A stretch of DNA of 64,000 bases from Flavobacterium sediminilitoris (GCF_023008245.1 NZ_CP090145.1:3038001-3102000), one strand, 5' to 3'. Positions 44,883 through 54,969 are shown, numbered from the stretch's first letter. Program-made: numbers and translations. Notes: generated from the letters alone by a model not told the origin.

Positions 44883-45991
44883 TATTTCAGTTTAACGTTG
44901 TCTATATCATTAAAATGCGCTTTTTGAATAATAGTTCCTTTTTCTAAAACTACAATACTAGGATTTGCTCTTTCAATTGTTTTTAGAGTTGTAGCATCGC
45001 AAAAATAATAATCAAAAGTGTGTCCGTATTCCTTTTTATATTTTTCTATTGTTTCAACGTCTGATGCTGTCATTCCAATTACTAAATATCCTTTTTCTGC
45101 TGCTTTTAAATGAAACTCTTCTAATTTTTTCATTCCTTTTTGTTTAGATTTATTTAAATCATAAGAAATGAACATAATTACTTTTGGTTCATCTAAAACA
45201 CTATCGATATAGTCAGATCCATCTTTTTCTATTGAGAAATCATGAATAGGAGGAACGTATCCTTGTTTTAATAATTTATCTTTTCTATCGATAAATTCAG
45301 CTCCTTCAGGAACTTTATTATCCATAACATCTTTGTAACTAATTTCAGTGTCAACACCATTTACTTTATAAATAAATACCATCTCATACTCACTTTTTTG
45401 AGCTCCTTCTGGTATTTCCATTCCTTTTCTAATATTAGTTCCTACTTTATATGCTCTAAAGTCTTTAATAGGTAAATGTTGTAATACATAATATGCCATA
45501 AACAGACAAAGTGAATACACAGCAAAAACGGTTAAATTCATAGGTGTTTTTCCTAATAATGGATTAATGAATTTTTGATTAAAGAATAAGATTAAAATAA
45601 AGAAAAGAAGTGTTATATCTTTATAAAATGATTCCCAAGGTGTTAGTTTTAAAGCATCTCCAAAACATCCACAATCTGTGACTTTATTAAAATAAGCGGA
45701 GTAAAAAGTTAAGAAAGTAAAAAACACAATCATAGCTAATAAACTCCAAACAGTAAATTTGGGTTTAAAACCTATTAATAACATCACGCCAAGTACAACT
45801 TCAAATATAACTACAAAACAAGCAATTACTAAAGCAAATGGAATTAGAAATTCCATATTTAAAACATTAGCATTGAAATATTCTTCAAGTTTATATGAAA
45901 ATCCTACAGGATCATTTAGTTTTATTAAACCCGAAAAAATAAATAAAAGACCAACAAATACGCGTGAAAATTGTGTAATAATATTTCTCAT
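44882..45991 (-). CDS. DoxX/MauE-like membrane protein (BT_3928 family)
   Basis: 369 residues. The N-terminal ~145 residues form a four-helix DoxX/MauE domain (RVFVGLLFIFSGLIKLNDPV, DCGCFGDALKLTPW with the CGC pair of MauE-like proteins), then a further membrane segment, and a C-terminal thioredoxin-like region (KVIMFISYDLNKSKQKG, ATTLKTIERANPSIVVLEKG) without CxxC. Probably part of a membrane redox system with the neighbouring TlpA-like lipoprotein. Confidence 0.85.
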   Translation of the reverse strand: MRNIITQFSRVFVGLLFIFSGLIKLNDPVGFSYKLEEYFNANVLNMEFLIPFALVIACFVVIFEVVLGVMLLIGFKPKFTVWSLLAMIVFFTFLTFYSAYFNKVTDCGCFGDALKLTPWESFYKDITLLFFILILFFNQKFINPLLGKTPMNLTVFAVYSLCLFMAYYVLQHLPIKDFRAYKVGTNIRKGMEIPEGAQKSEYEMVFIYKVNGVDTEISYKDVMDNKVPEGAEFIDRKDKLLKQGYVPPIHDFSIEKDGSDYIDSVLDEPKVIMFISYDLNKSKQKGMKKLEEFHLKAAEKGYLVIGMTASDVETIEKYKKEYGHTFDYYFCDATTLKTIERANPSIVVLEKGTIIQKAHFNDIDNVKLK

Positions 45992-46058
45992 AAATTCTAT
46001 TTTCTCAAAAATACTTTTTTATAATGCTACTAATTGTAAATGATTTGTTAATTTGATG

Positions 46059-46601
46059 TTAATGATTATTTTCCATTAAAATTAGAGCGAAAATGGAATA
46101 GTTAATCATATCTTGATAATTGGCATCAATTCCTTCTGAAACTAAAGTTTTTCCTTTATTATCTTCAATTTGTTTCACACGAAGTAATTTTTGCAAAATT
46201 AAATCCGTTAAGCTACTCACTCTCATATCGCGCCATGCTTCACCATAATCATGATTTTTGTTTTCCATTAATTCTTTGGTTAAAGCTACTTTTTCATCAT
46301 ACAGTTGTATTGCTTCGTCATATTCTAAATCTGGTTGTGTAGCAATTCCTTTATCAATTTGTACAAGAGCCATAATGCAGTAGTTAATAATTCCAATAAA
46401 TTCGGAAGTTTCATCTTCATCTACTTTTCGAACTTCATTTTCTTGAAGACTGCGAATGCGTTGCGCTTTTATAAAAATTTGATCTGTTAATGATGGCAAA
46501 CGTAGTATTCTCCAAGCTGTGCCATAGTCTTTTGTTTTTTTAGCAAACAAATCGCGACAAATTGCTATAATAGCATCATATTGTTGTGAAGTATTCTTCA
46601 T
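46059..46601 (-). CDS. DUF1599 protein with internal duplication
   Basis: 180 residues made of two similar halves: KTKDYGTAWRILRLPSLTD and, about 100 residues later, KNHDYGEAWRDMRVSSLTD, each followed by a helix with Q/K-R pattern. The domain is widespread in Bacteroidetes, usually next to folP as here (divergent, 94 bases apart), and its function is not established; the DYG-AWR motif suggests a conserved binding site. Confidence 0.85.
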   Translation of the reverse strand: MKNTSQQYDAIIAICRDLFAKKTKDYGTAWRILRLPSLTDQIFIKAQRIRSLQENEVRKVDEDETSEFIGIINYCIMALVQIDKGIATQPDLEYDEAIQLYDEKVALTKELMENKNHDYGEAWRDMRVSSLTDLILQKLLRVKQIEDNKGKTLVSEGIDANYQDMINYSIFALILMENNH

Positions 46602-46695
46602 TATTTAGATATCTTTGTAGTAAATTTTTTCAAAAGTAATTAAATAAGAAGAAAGAACAAAGACGAAACGGAAAAGAGAAAAAAATGAAATTGAT

Positions 46696-47523
46696 ATGAC
46701 AATAAATTGTAAAGGAAATTTAATCGATTTATCTACTCCTAAAGTAATGGGAATCTTAAATATTACACCAAATTCTTTTTTTGATGGAGGAAAATATAAA
46801 GGTGAGTCGACAATTTTAAATCGAGTTGAAAAAATGCTTAATGATGGTGCTTCTTTCATTGATATTGGTGCTTATTCTTCAAAACCAGGAGCAGAGTTTG
46901 TTTCAGAAGAGGAAGAATTAGCCAGATTACTTCCTGTTTTAGAATTAATTCTATTAAAGTTTCCTGAAATTTTACTTTCTATTGATACTTTTAGAAGTGA
47001 AGTAGCCAAGAAGTGTATTGAAAATGGAGCAGCAATTATTAATGATATTTCGGCAGGTTTGTTAGACGGAAAAATGATAGAAACAATCTCGAAATTACAA
47101 GTTCCTTATATTATGATGCACATGAAAGGAAATCCTGAAACGATGCAATCCTTAGCAAATTATGAAGATGTTGTAAAAGAAATGATGTTTTATTTTTCAG
47201 AACGAATAAATAAAGCAAGAAGTTTTGGTTTGAATGATATTATTATTGATCCGGGCTTTGGCTTTGCAAAAACAATAGAACATAATTATGAAATAATGCA
47301 AAAATTGGATTTTTTCTCTATTTTAGAGTTGCCAGTTTTAGTAGGAATATCTAGAAAATCAATGATTTATAAAGTATTAGAAAACACTCCTGAAGAAGCA
47401 TTAAACGGAACCACTATTTTAAACACAATTGCTTTACAAAAGGGAGCTAATATTTTAAGAGTTCATGATGTGAAAGAAGCAGTAGAATGTATTAAAATAA
47501 ATAGTGTATTAAATGCTAATTAA
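46696..47523 (+). CDS. folP: Dihydropteroate synthase
   Basis: 275 residues, TIM barrel: KVMGILNITPNSFFDGGKY, DIGAYSSKPGAE, LSIDTFRSEVAKKC, INDISAGLLDGK, MHMKGNPETMQ, IIDPGFGFAKT, LVGISRKSMIYK and LRVHDVKEAVE. It joins p-aminobenzoate to the pterin in folate synthesis. A TATCTTTG box lies at 46610-46617. A lipoprotein gene, rather than the diadenylate cyclase gene often found next, follows. Confidence 0.95.
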   Translation: MTINCKGNLIDLSTPKVMGILNITPNSFFDGGKYKGESTILNRVEKMLNDGASFIDIGAYSSKPGAEFVSEEEELARLLPVLELILLKFPEILLSIDTFRSEVAKKCIENGAAIINDISAGLLDGKMIETISKLQVPYIMMHMKGNPETMQSLANYEDVVKEMMFYFSERINKARSFGLNDIIIDPGFGFAKTIEHNYEIMQKLDFFSILELPVLVGISRKSMIYKVLENTPEEALNGTTILNTIALQKGANILRVHDVKEAVECIKINSVLNAN

Positions 47524-47562
47524 ATTGAAGCAACCATAAAAATGAAAATAAATATTATTATA

Positions 47563-48279
47563 ATGAGAAAATTGAGTCTAGTAATTTTAGTTCTACTTTT
47601 TATTTCTTGTAAAAAAGAAGATGTTCAATTACCCAAAACGAATGCTTCAGTGATGACTGAAATTTTAGATCATTCACCTATTTATATGTTCTTTAGAGTA
47701 GAGGATAATGATACTATAGCAGAAGTTAATGCAAAAAATAGTATTAGTACAACAAATTGGATTTTTAATATTGATAAACGATTACCACTAGATTTAGTTA
47801 TTCCTGAAGTTAAATATTTACAAAAGAAAAAAAAGCAAGCATCACACAAAAACGAAGCCGCTATAAATGTTTTTTCTTATGCTGATAGTACAAAGCAAAA
47901 TTTAGCTTTTTTACCATTTACAGAAGTGCAATATAAATATGATAATAATTTTTCTAAGTTTTATATTAAAGAACATGCCGATTTATATTCAGCTTATAAT
48001 AATTTGACTATTAATTTTAATCATGAAAATAAAATTACTGTTGATGGAAATGATATTTCAAGAGAAGAATTAGTTGATTTTATTAAAGACTTTTCTGATT
48101 TTATGAGTGATGGAAAAATAACAATTATTCATTTAAATTTTGATAAGCGTTTAAGTTTTGACCATTATATTCAAGATAAAATTTTAGCATGGCAATTAAC
48201 GTCAAATACGATTCAATTGTCTTCTTACGAGTTTATTTATGATTTAGATAAATTACCTGAATGTGGTTGTAAATTATAA
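47563..48279 (+). CDS. Lipoprotein of unknown function
   Basis: 238 residues from the ATG at 47563 (MRKLSLVILVLLFISCKK, lipobox FISC). An in-frame start at 47542 would add seven residues before the signal. The mature part contains NIDKRLPLDLVIPEVKYLQ, a hydrophilic helix and ends CGCKL. No family recognised. Follows folP by 39 bases and has its own terminator, so probably co-transcribed with folP. Confidence 0.6.
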   Translation: MRKLSLVILVLLFISCKKEDVQLPKTNASVMTEILDHSPIYMFFRVEDNDTIAEVNAKNSISTTNWIFNIDKRLPLDLVIPEVKYLQKKKKQASHKNEAAINVFSYADSTKQNLAFLPFTEVQYKYDNNFSKFYIKEHADLYSAYNNLTINFNHENKITVDGNDISREELVDFIKDFSDFMSDGKITIIHLNFDKRLSFDHYIQDKILAWQLTSNTIQLSSYEFIYDLDKLPECGCKL

Positions 48280-48282
48280 ATA

Positions 48283-48317
48283 AAAAAGGCTTGATTCTAT
48301 ATAAAATCAAGCCTTTT
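48283..48317. terminator. Terminator between convergent genes
   Basis: AAAAGGCTTGATT / AATCAAGCCTTTT arms with a short loop; T/A-rich on both sides. Confidence 0.85.
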
Positions 48318-48337
48318 ACTATTTAAACAATATTGTT

Positions 48338-48784
48338 TTAGATTTTATTCTTTTGGAAAAGTTTAGTAATTTGATCTAAACTAAATGCTTTAGAAACACC
48401 TGTAACTTCATTTGTTTTGTTTTTACACATGAATTGAACATAAGTACGATCTAAATTTTTAGAAAAATGCAACCATACAAATTCTTTTGGTAATTCTAGT
48501 TTTATATCTAGTAAAGGATCTGCATTAAATCCGTTTACAATTATATCATATAAATTATTGTAATCATTGTTTAAATCTTTAAAAGAAAAAGTTCTTGTAC
48601 TTGTTTCTTCTTCTTTCTCAATATTTTTATATGTAAAAATGTACTGATCACCCTCATTTTGGATAAACATATCATTTTGATTAATAGCTCCTAATCTAAT
48701 AATTGGAGTAGTTTCAATAACTTTAATTTGAGAAAAAGACACACATGAGGCAAATAGGGACAATGCAAAAATAATTTTTTTCAT
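48338..48784 (-). CDS. Exported protein, unknown function
   Basis: 148 residues, signal peptide (MKKIIFALSLFASCVSFSQ), then a beta-rich domain (IIRLGAINQNDMFIQ, YIFTYKNIE, FVWLHFSKNLDRTYVQFMC). No motif recognised. Monocistronic. Confidence 0.6.
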   Translation of the reverse strand: MKKIIFALSLFASCVSFSQIKVIETTPIIRLGAINQNDMFIQNEGDQYIFTYKNIEKEEETSTRTFSFKDLNNDYNNLYDIIVNGFNADPLLDIKLELPKEFVWLHFSKNLDRTYVQFMCKNKTNEVTGVSKAFSLDQITKLFQKNKI

Positions 48785-48891
48785 AAAATTTAAAATTTAG
48801 TAAGTGTTTTTAGTGTTAATTTTTGTTAAAAATATACTAAAAAATAAGAATAACAAAAAAAAATGAAAGTAAAAACTAAAATTAATTTAGT

Positions 48892-49365
48892 TTATTGATG
48901 ATGATAAGGCTCATTCCTTAATATAGTAAAGCCACGGTAAATTTGTTCAATAATAAACAAGCGTACCATTTGATGTGAAAATGTCATTTCTGAAAGCGAA
49001 ATTTTACCTATTGCATTCTTATAAACAGTTTCACTAAACCCATAAGGACCACCAATTACAAAAACTAATGTTTTAATACCAGCATTCATTTTTTTTTGAA
49101 GAAATTCTGAAAAGCCAATGCTTGAAAATGTTTTTCCATTTTCATCTAAAAGAATAAGATGATCAGTAGATGTAATTTTTGAAAGAATTAATTCACCTTC
49201 TTTTTCTTTTTGTTGGGCTTCACTTAAATTCTTTACGTTTTTAATGTCTGGAATAATTTCTACATCAAACTTGACATAAAAAGACAAACGTTTTGTGTAT
49301 TCATCTATTAATGATTGCAAGTTTTTATTGTCTGTTTTTCCTATAGTGAGTAGTTTTATGTTCAT
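48892..49365 (-). CDS. rlmH: 23S rRNA (pseudouridine1915-N3)-methyltransferase
   Basis: 157 residues, SPOUT fold: MNIKLLTIGKTDNK, LLDENGKTFSSIGFSEFL, LVFVIGGPYGF (SAM knot), SEMTFSHQMVRLFIIEQIYR and terminal RNEPYHHQ. It modifies helix 69 of the 70S ribosome. Overlaps the upstream membrane-protein gene by four bases (ATGA). Confidence 0.95.
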   Translation of the reverse strand: MNIKLLTIGKTDNKNLQSLIDEYTKRLSFYVKFDVEIIPDIKNVKNLSEAQQKEKEGELILSKITSTDHLILLDENGKTFSSIGFSEFLQKKMNAGIKTLVFVIGGPYGFSETVYKNAIGKISLSEMTFSHQMVRLFIIEQIYRGFTILRNEPYHHQ

Positions 49366-49814
49366 TTTTTTATAAGTGAGAAAAAAAGATTGAAAACAAA
49401 AAGTAATTGGCTTAAAATGAATAAAATTAAAACACCAATCATTGTATATGTTATTTTATCATTGAATTCATCATTCTTTAAAATGGTAAAAATATCATAA
49501 CTAATTTCATTTTTATAGAACAAACTTACTAAATAAATTGTAGGAAATGTTATCAATGAAATCAATAGATGTGTTTTAGTTAAAAAAGAAATTAAATTAA
49601 TTTGAAAATGATTAAATAAAAAATATACCAAACCAATTAAACAAAAATAAAGACTAACAATAAACGAAAGTGTTTTAAAGGTTGTGATATAATACGTGTC
49701 ATGAATATTTACTTCAATATTTTTTTTAGTGTTTAAAAATCCAATAATTAAAATTATTGGGACAAAAATCCAAAAAATAAAAAAAGGTTTTTTCAAAATA
49801 GTTTTCATTTTCAA
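49362..49814 (-). CDS. Four-helix membrane protein, unknown function
   Basis: 150 residues with four hydrophobic segments (~11-28, 45-66, 78-100, 122-147). The short segment NIHDTYYITTFKT resembles the HDTYYVVAHFHY stretch of cytochrome oxidase subunit I, but none of the heme-ligand context is present, so this is probably coincidence. Coupled to rlmH by a 4-base overlap, and begins 10 bases after uvrA. Confidence 0.6.
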   Translation of the reverse strand: MKMKTILKKPFFIFWIFVPIILIIGFLNTKKNIEVNIHDTYYITTFKTLSFIVSLYFCLIGLVYFLFNHFQINLISFLTKTHLLISLITFPTIYLVSLFYKNEISYDIFTILKNDEFNDKITYTMIGVLILFILSQLLFVFNLFFSLIKK

Positions 49815-49823
49815 ATCTACAAT

Positions 49824-52613
49824 CTATAACTTCTCAGCTAAATACTTCCCAGTAACTGAATTTTTATTATTTGCTACTTCTTCTGGAGTACCAAAAGCCA
49901 TTAATTTTCCACCATATTCACCACCTTCTGGACCTATATCTATAATATAATCAGCACATTTTATTAAATCTAAATTGTGTTCAATAACAATAATAGAATG
50001 TCCTTTTTCAATTAAAGCATCAAATGATTTTAATAGTTTTTTGATATCGTGAAAATGCAAACCAGTTGTAGGTTCATCAAAAACGAATAGTGCTTTGTCT
50101 TTTATCGTTCCTTTTACTAAAAACGAAGCCAGTTTAATACGTTGTGCTTCACCACCTGATAGAGTAGAAGAAGATTGACCTAATTGTACATAGCCTAGCC
50201 CAACGTCTTGTAAAGGCTGTAATTTTTGCGTAATTTTTGTTTGATTATACTCTTTGAAGAATGCTAAAGCTTCATCAATTGTCATTTTTAAAACATCATC
50301 TATGTTTTTTCCTTCAAATGTAACTTCTAAAATTTCTTTTTTGAAGCGTTTTCCATTACATGTTTCACATTCTAAATGTACATCGGCCATAAATTGCATT
50401 TCAATAGTAACTTGTCCGTCTCCTTTGCAGGTTTCGCAACGACCTCCATCTACATTAAATGAAAAATGTTTAGGTTGATAAGCTCTTAATTTTGATATGT
50501 TTTGTTTAGAAAATAAATCACGAATATCGTCATAAGCTTTGATATAAGTAACAGGATTTGAACGAGAACTTCTTCCAATAGGATTCTGATCTACATATTC
50601 AATGTGTTTTATATTTGAAAAATTACCCGATAATTCTGTAAATTGACCTGGTTTATCTCCAACACCTTCTAGCTTTTTTTGAATAGCTGGAAATAATATT
50701 TTTTTTACTAATGTACTTTTTCCACTACCAGAAACACCCGTAATTACGGTTAAACAATCTAATGGAAAAGTAAAATCTTGGTTTTGTAAATTATTTTCTC
50801 TTGCTCCAATTACATCTACATGATTTTTGAATTTCCTTCTGTTTTTAGGAACTTCAATTTTTTCTTGTCCATTTAAATATTTAGCAGTTAACGAATCGGC
50901 TTTTAATATTTCTTCATAAGTTCCTTGTGCAACTAAATATCCGCCATTTGTTCCAGCTTCAGGACCTATATCAATGATCATGTCTGCTGTTTTCATGATG
51001 TCTTCATCATGTTCTACTACAATTACAGTATTTCCTAAATCACGTAGGTTTTTCAATACTTCTATTAGTTGCTCAGTATCTTTTGGATGTAGACCAATAC
51101 TAGGCTCATCTAATATATACATTGAACCAACTAAACTACTACCTAGTGAAGTGGCTAAATTAATACGTTGTGATTCTCCTCCTGAAAGCGTTGCAGAATT
51201 CCTATTTAGAGTTAAATAACTTAATCCTACATTAGAAAGGAAAGATAAACGATTATTTATTTCAATTAAAAGTCTTTTTGCAACTTTTGCATCATATTCG
51301 TTTAATTCTAAATCTTTAAAAAATGTAATTAATTTTATAATAGGCAAATCAACAAGTTCTGTAATTGTTTTATTTGCAATTTTAATATAATTTGCTTCAG
51401 GTCTAAGTCTTTTTCCTTTACAAACAGTACATTTCGTTTTTCCTCTATATCTAGAAAGTAAAACTCTGTTTTGTATTTTATAATTTTTCTCTTCTAATTC
51501 AGTAAAAAAATCATGTAAACCTGTAAAGTATTTATTTCCGTCCCAAATTAATTGTTTTTGTTCATTAGTTAACTCAAAAAAAGGCTTATGAATAGGAAAA
51601 TCAAACTTATAAGCATTATTAACTAATTGCTCTTTATACCAACTTAATGTATCTCCTCTCCAAGGAAAAATAGCATTCTCATATACGGAAAGTGCAGTAT
51701 TTGGAATTACTAATTCTTCATCAATACCAATAATATTTCCATAGCCTTCACATTTTGGACAAGCTCCATAAGGATTATTGAAACTAAATAAATGGACATT
51801 AGGCTCTAAAAAGGTAATACCATCAAGTTCAAAATTAGTACTAAAATGATGTCTTACTTCTGTATTTAATTCTTGTAAAAAACATTCTCCTTTACCTTCA
51901 TAAAAAGCAGTCTGAATGGCATCTGCTAAACGATTAAAAAATTCTTCTTCTTCTTTTACAATAATTCTATCAATAACTAATAAAATGTCTTTATTATCTA
52001 ATGAATGTTGGTCAATTTCATCAAGACGAACCATTTCATTATTTATCAAAATACGAGAAAAACCCTGTTGTAATAATACTTTTAATTTATCTTCTAATGG
52101 TCTACCTTCTTCTAAATGAATAGGAGATAAGAGTAACCATTTGCTATTTTGTTCGAATTTTTTTATTTCTAAGATAACATCTGAAACAGTATCTTTTTTT
52201 ACTTCTTTTCCTGAAACTGGAGAATATGTTTTTCCAATTCTTGCAAATAATAATTTAAGATAATCATAAATTTCTGTAGAAGTTCCTACGGTAGAACGAG
52301 CATTAGTAGTATTTACTTTTTGTTCTATTGCAATTGCAGGAGCAATTCCTTTTATATATTCAACTTTAGGTTTATCTAAACGACCTAAAAATTGTCTTGC
52401 ATAAGAAGACAAACTTTCCACATAACGTCTTTGTCCTTCTGCATATAAAGTGTCGAATGCTAAGCTCGATTTTCCTGAACCAGATAATCCTGTAACAACA
52501 ACAAGTTTATTCCGTGGAATAGCAACATCAATATTTTTAAGGTTATGCAATTGTGCACCTTTTATTAAAATATTTTTTTTAGGTTCAAGTTTTGAAAAGT
52601 CAGTTGTTTGCAT
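49824..52613 (-). CDS. uvrA: UvrABC excision repair protein UvrA
   Basis: 929 residues. Walker A motifs [10 protein letters not shown] and [10 protein letters not shown], signatures [12 protein letters not shown] and [12 protein letters not shown], zinc-module cysteines ([32 protein letters not shown]) and Walker [14 protein letters not shown]. Normal length for Bacteroidetes UvrA; damage recognition in nucleotide excision repair. First gene of a leftward cluster with the membrane protein and rlmH. Confidence 0.96.
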   Translation of the reverse strand: MQTTDFSKLEPKKNILIKGAQLHNLKNIDVAIPRNKLVVVTGLSGSGKSSLAFDTLYAEGQRRYVESLSSYARQFLGRLDKPKVEYIKGIAPAIAIEQKVNTTNARSTVGTSTEIYDYLKLLFARIGKTYSPVSGKEVKKDTVSDVILEIKKFEQNSKWLLLSPIHLEEGRPLEDKLKVLLQQGFSRILINNEMVRLDEIDQHSLDNKDILLVIDRIIVKEEEEFFNRLADAIQTAFYEGKGECFLQELNTEVRHHFSTNFELDGITFLEPNVHLFSFNNPYGACPKCEGYGNIIGIDEELVIPNTALSVYENAIFPWRGDTLSWYKEQLVNNAYKFDFPIHKPFFELTNEQKQLIWDGNKYFTGLHDFFTELEEKNYKIQNRVLLSRYRGKTKCTVCKGKRLRPEANYIKIANKTITELVDLPIIKLITFFKDLELNEYDAKVAKRLLIEINNRLSFLSNVGLSYLTLNRNSATLSGGESQRINLATSLGSSLVGSMYILDEPSIGLHPKDTEQLIEVLKNLRDLGNTVIVVEHDEDIMKTADMIIDIGPEAGTNGGYLVAQGTYEEILKADSLTAKYLNGQEKIEVPKNRRKFKNHVDVIGARENNLQNQDFTFPLDCLTVITGVSGSGKSTLVKKILFPAIQKKLEGVGDKPGQFTELSGNFSNIKHIEYVDQNPIGRSSRSNPVTYIKAYDDIRDLFSKQNISKLRAYQPKHFSFNVDGGRCETCKGDGQVTIEMQFMADVHLECETCNGKRFKKEILEVTFEGKNIDDVLKMTIDEALAFFKEYNQTKITQKLQPLQDVGLGYVQLGQSSSTLSGGEAQRIKLASFLVKGTIKDKALFVFDEPTTGLHFHDIKKLLKSFDALIEKGHSIIVIEHNLDLIKCADYIIDIGPEGGEYGGKLMAFGTPEEVANNKNSVTGKYLAEKL

Positions 52614-52957
52614 TGTTATTTTGTAAGATTTGCAAACTTACATAAATTAAGAACATTAGCCAATATTATAATGTAGTTGTGTGTTTTTATATATACTATT
52701 AATTCAGAATAAAATAATTAAGAAATAGTTAGTTTTTTATGTAATAAAGTAATAATATGATTAACATAATAGCCTCATTATCATGTTTTTTTTGATTTTT
52801 ATGTAATAAATTAGAATAAAAGTTAAAAATAATTTGGTAAGTAGAGAATAAATGCTTTATTTTTGAAACGAAATAACCACTTTAACCAAAAAGATTAGCC
52901 TATAGCAAAAAAATACTTTTAGAGATACTAATGCAATTTAACTAAAAGTTATTTATT
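52614..52957. other. Divergent promoter region between uvrA and an ECF sigma gene
   Basis: Gene-free. A TATTTTTG box (52858-52865) preceded by TTG at 52834-52836 (21-base spacer) serves the sigma gene, giving a ~90-base leader. Two copies of TTTTTATGTAATAAA (52735-52749, 52797-52811) lie 62 bases apart and could be binding sites. Confidence 0.5.
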
Positions 52958-53542
52958 ATGGATAATCTTGCACTTTCTGATGCAATTCTTGTTAAAAAAT
53001 ATATTGAAGGTGATGAATCATCTTTGTCAGTTCTAATAGAACGTCATCAATCAAAAATCTACGGCTTTATTTATACCAAAATTCAAGATAGAGATATTTG
53101 TGATGATATATTTCAAGATACTTTTATTAAAGTTATAAAGACTTTAAAAACAAAATCATATAATGAAGAAGGGAAGTTTCTACCATGGGTTATGCGAATT
53201 GCTCACAATTTAGTAATTGACTATTTTAGAAAATCTAAAAGAATGCCTATGCAAAGAGATTCGAAAGAATTCTCAGTATTTTCTTTTTTGTCTGATTCTA
53301 GTTTAAATGTAGAAAACAGAATTATAACCGAACAAATTGAAAATGATTTAAACAAACTAATAGATGAACTTCCTGAAGATCAAAAAGAGGTTTTAATAAT
53401 GCGTATTTATCAAGATTTGAGTTTTAAAGAAATTGCAGATTCAACAGGTGTAAGCATTAACACTGCATTAGGTAGAATGAGATATGCAATAATGAATTTG
53501 AGAAAAGTTATTGAAAAGAACCAAATTATTTTAACTGCCTAA
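52958..53542 (+). CDS. ECF-type sigma-70 family RNA polymerase sigma factor
   Basis: 194 residues: sigma region 2 (DDIFQDTFIKVIKTL, WVMRIAHNLVIDYFRKSKR) and region 4 with helix-turn-helix (LPEDQKEVLIMRIYQDLSF, IADSTGVSINTALGRMRYAI). No anti-sigma gene is adjacent; instead a 47-residue protein follows. It resembles a widely conserved flavobacterial sigma factor next to uvrA/nth; the regulon is not evident. Confidence 0.9.
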   Translation: MDNLALSDAILVKKYIEGDESSLSVLIERHQSKIYGFIYTKIQDRDICDDIFQDTFIKVIKTLKTKSYNEEGKFLPWVMRIAHNLVIDYFRKSKRMPMQRDSKEFSVFSFLSDSSLNVENRIITEQIENDLNKLIDELPEDQKEVLIMRIYQDLSFKEIADSTGVSINTALGRMRYAIMNLRKVIEKNQIILTA

Positions 53543-53594
53543 AACAATATTTGATTTTTTGTTGCGTTATAGATGAAAACAATTATTATTTCCT

Positions 53595-53738
53595 ATGGCA
53601 AAACTTTACTCAAAAGAGAAATCAAAATCTAAAGGTATGTTACCAAAAAAAGAAACGATTTCATTTCTACTTAATTATTCAAGATCATTAAGTATTGTTA
53701 AAATCAATAAAATTTCATTTGAAATTATAGCAAATTAA
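53595..53738 (+). CDS. 47-residue basic protein downstream of the sigma gene
   Basis: Short gene MAKLYSKEKSKSKGMLPKKE to a stop at 53738, with SFLLNYSRSLSIVKINKISF as the C-terminal half. Basic N-terminus and amphipathic rest; coding character is good and the terminator at 53740 follows immediately. Resembles small conserved flavobacterial proteins in the same place between the sigma factor and nth. Possibly an anti-sigma-like or RNA-binding peptide; no direct evidence. Confidence 0.65.
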   Translation: MAKLYSKEKSKSKGMLPKKETISFLLNYSRSLSIVKINKISFEIIAN

Positions 53739-53739
53739 A

Positions 53740-53772
53740 GAAAAAGGCTTCTTTTATGAAGCCTTTTTCTTT
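53740..53772. terminator. Bidirectional terminator overlapping the nth 3' end
   Basis: AAAAAGGCTTC / GAAGCCTTTTT with TTTTAT loop, right after the 47-residue gene and including the last codons of nth. Confidence 0.85.
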
Positions 53773-54413
53773 TTATATTCATCTAAAACTGATTTTCGTC
53801 CAATGGTTTTGGTGATAATATCTTTTTCTAAATCCCAACCACGAGCTGGAGAATATTCTCTTCCATACCAAATAATTTGTAAGTGTAAATCATTCCAATG
53901 GTCTTTTGGGAAAATTCGTTTTGCATCTTTTTCGGTTTGCTGAACATTTTTTCCATTTGTTAAATTCCAACGATACATTAAACGATGTATATGAGTATCT
54001 ACTGGAAAAGCAGGAACTCCAAATGCTTGACTCATAACTACACTAGCGGTTTTATGACCAACTGCGGGTAAACTTTCTAGTGCTTCAAAACTTTGAGGAA
54101 CTTTTCCATTATATTTTTCAATTAATATTTCAGATAAACCATGTATCCCTTTTGATTTCATAGGTGATAAGCCACAAGGACGTATAATTTCTTTAATTTC
54201 TTCTATGCTCATTTTCACCATATCATAAGGGTTATCTGCTTTTTCAAATAATAAAGGTGTTATCTGATTTACTCTTACATCAGTACATTGAGCAGAAAGT
54301 AAAACCGCAATTAATAATGTATAAGGATCTTTATGGTCAAGTGGAATAGGAATTTCGGGATATAATTCGTTTAACGTATTTATAACAAACGTTATTTTCT
54401 CAGTCTTCGTCAT
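53754..54413 (-). CDS. nth: Endonuclease III-like DNA glycosylase without Fe-S cysteines
   Basis: 219 residues, HhH-GPD fold: LLSAQCTDVRVN, the helix-hairpin-helix LPAVGHKTASVV with the catalytic Lys in GHKTA, and the aspartate in FPVDTHIHRL. Removes oxidised pyrimidines. The C-terminal loop that carries the CX6CX2CX5C cluster in E. coli Nth reads IIWYGREYSPARGWDLEKD and has no cysteines, so this form lacks the 4Fe-4S cluster, as seems usual in flavobacteria. Confidence 0.92.
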   Translation of the reverse strand: MTKTEKITFVINTLNELYPEIPIPLDHKDPYTLLIAVLLSAQCTDVRVNQITPLLFEKADNPYDMVKMSIEEIKEIIRPCGLSPMKSKGIHGLSEILIEKYNGKVPQSFEALESLPAVGHKTASVVMSQAFGVPAFPVDTHIHRLMYRWNLTNGKNVQQTEKDAKRIFPKDHWNDLHLQIIWYGREYSPARGWDLEKDIITKTIGRKSVLDEYKKKKAS

Positions 54414-54480
54414 TTTTGTATTTTTATAGTTTAATAAACTTTACACAAAGTTAAACTTTAAACACTTTAAACAAAATAGA

Positions 54481-54933
54481 ATGACAACATTAAAAAAAGG
54501 GGATAAAGCTCCTAGTTTTTCAGGGTTAGATCAAAATGGAAAAAAACATACTTTAGAAGATTATATAGGTAAAAAGTTAGTCGTTTTCTTTTATCCCAAA
54601 GCAAGTACACCAGGTTGTACGGCAGAAGCGTGTGATTTGAGAGATAATTTTGAGCGTTTTAAGGCTAATAATTATACATTATTAGGAGTTAGTGCAGATA
54701 GTGCAAAAGCACAAACAAAGTTTATTGAAAAGCATGAATTGCCTTTTCCTTTATTAGCAGATGAAAATAAATCAGTCATTGAAGCATTTGGAGTTTGGGG
54801 ACCAAAAAAATTCATGGGAAGAGAATATGATGGAATTCATAGAACTACTTTTATAATTGATGAAAATGGAATTATTGATGAAGTTATAGAAAAAGTGAAG
54901 ACAAAAGAGCATGCAGCTCAAATATTGAAATAA
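54481..54933 (+). CDS. bcp: Thioredoxin-dependent thiol peroxidase (Bcp/PrxQ)
   Basis: 150 residues: VVFFYPKASTPGCTAEACDL with peroxidatic C46 and resolving C51, LLGVSADSAKAQ, PFPLLADE, HRTTFIIDENGII. Reduces peroxides using thioredoxin. Divergent from nth, 67 bases between starts; own terminator. Confidence 0.95.
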   Translation: MTTLKKGDKAPSFSGLDQNGKKHTLEDYIGKKLVVFFYPKASTPGCTAEACDLRDNFERFKANNYTLLGVSADSAKAQTKFIEKHELPFPLLADENKSVIEAFGVWGPKKFMGREYDGIHRTTFIIDENGIIDEVIEKVKTKEHAAQILK

Positions 54934-54936
54934 TAA

Positions 54937-54965
54937 AAGTGCCAAGTAAAAACTTGGCACTTTTT
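54937..54965. terminator. Terminator between bcp and the 54970 gene
   Basis: AAGTGCCAAGT / ACTTGGCACTT arms with AAAA loop and T-run; convergent genes on both sides. Confidence 0.88.
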
Positions 54966-54969
54966 GGTT

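Noticed and set aside
49362..49814. Cytochrome oxidase subunit I fragment
   Set aside because: Only a short HDTYY match; no heme-ligand histidines and too small.
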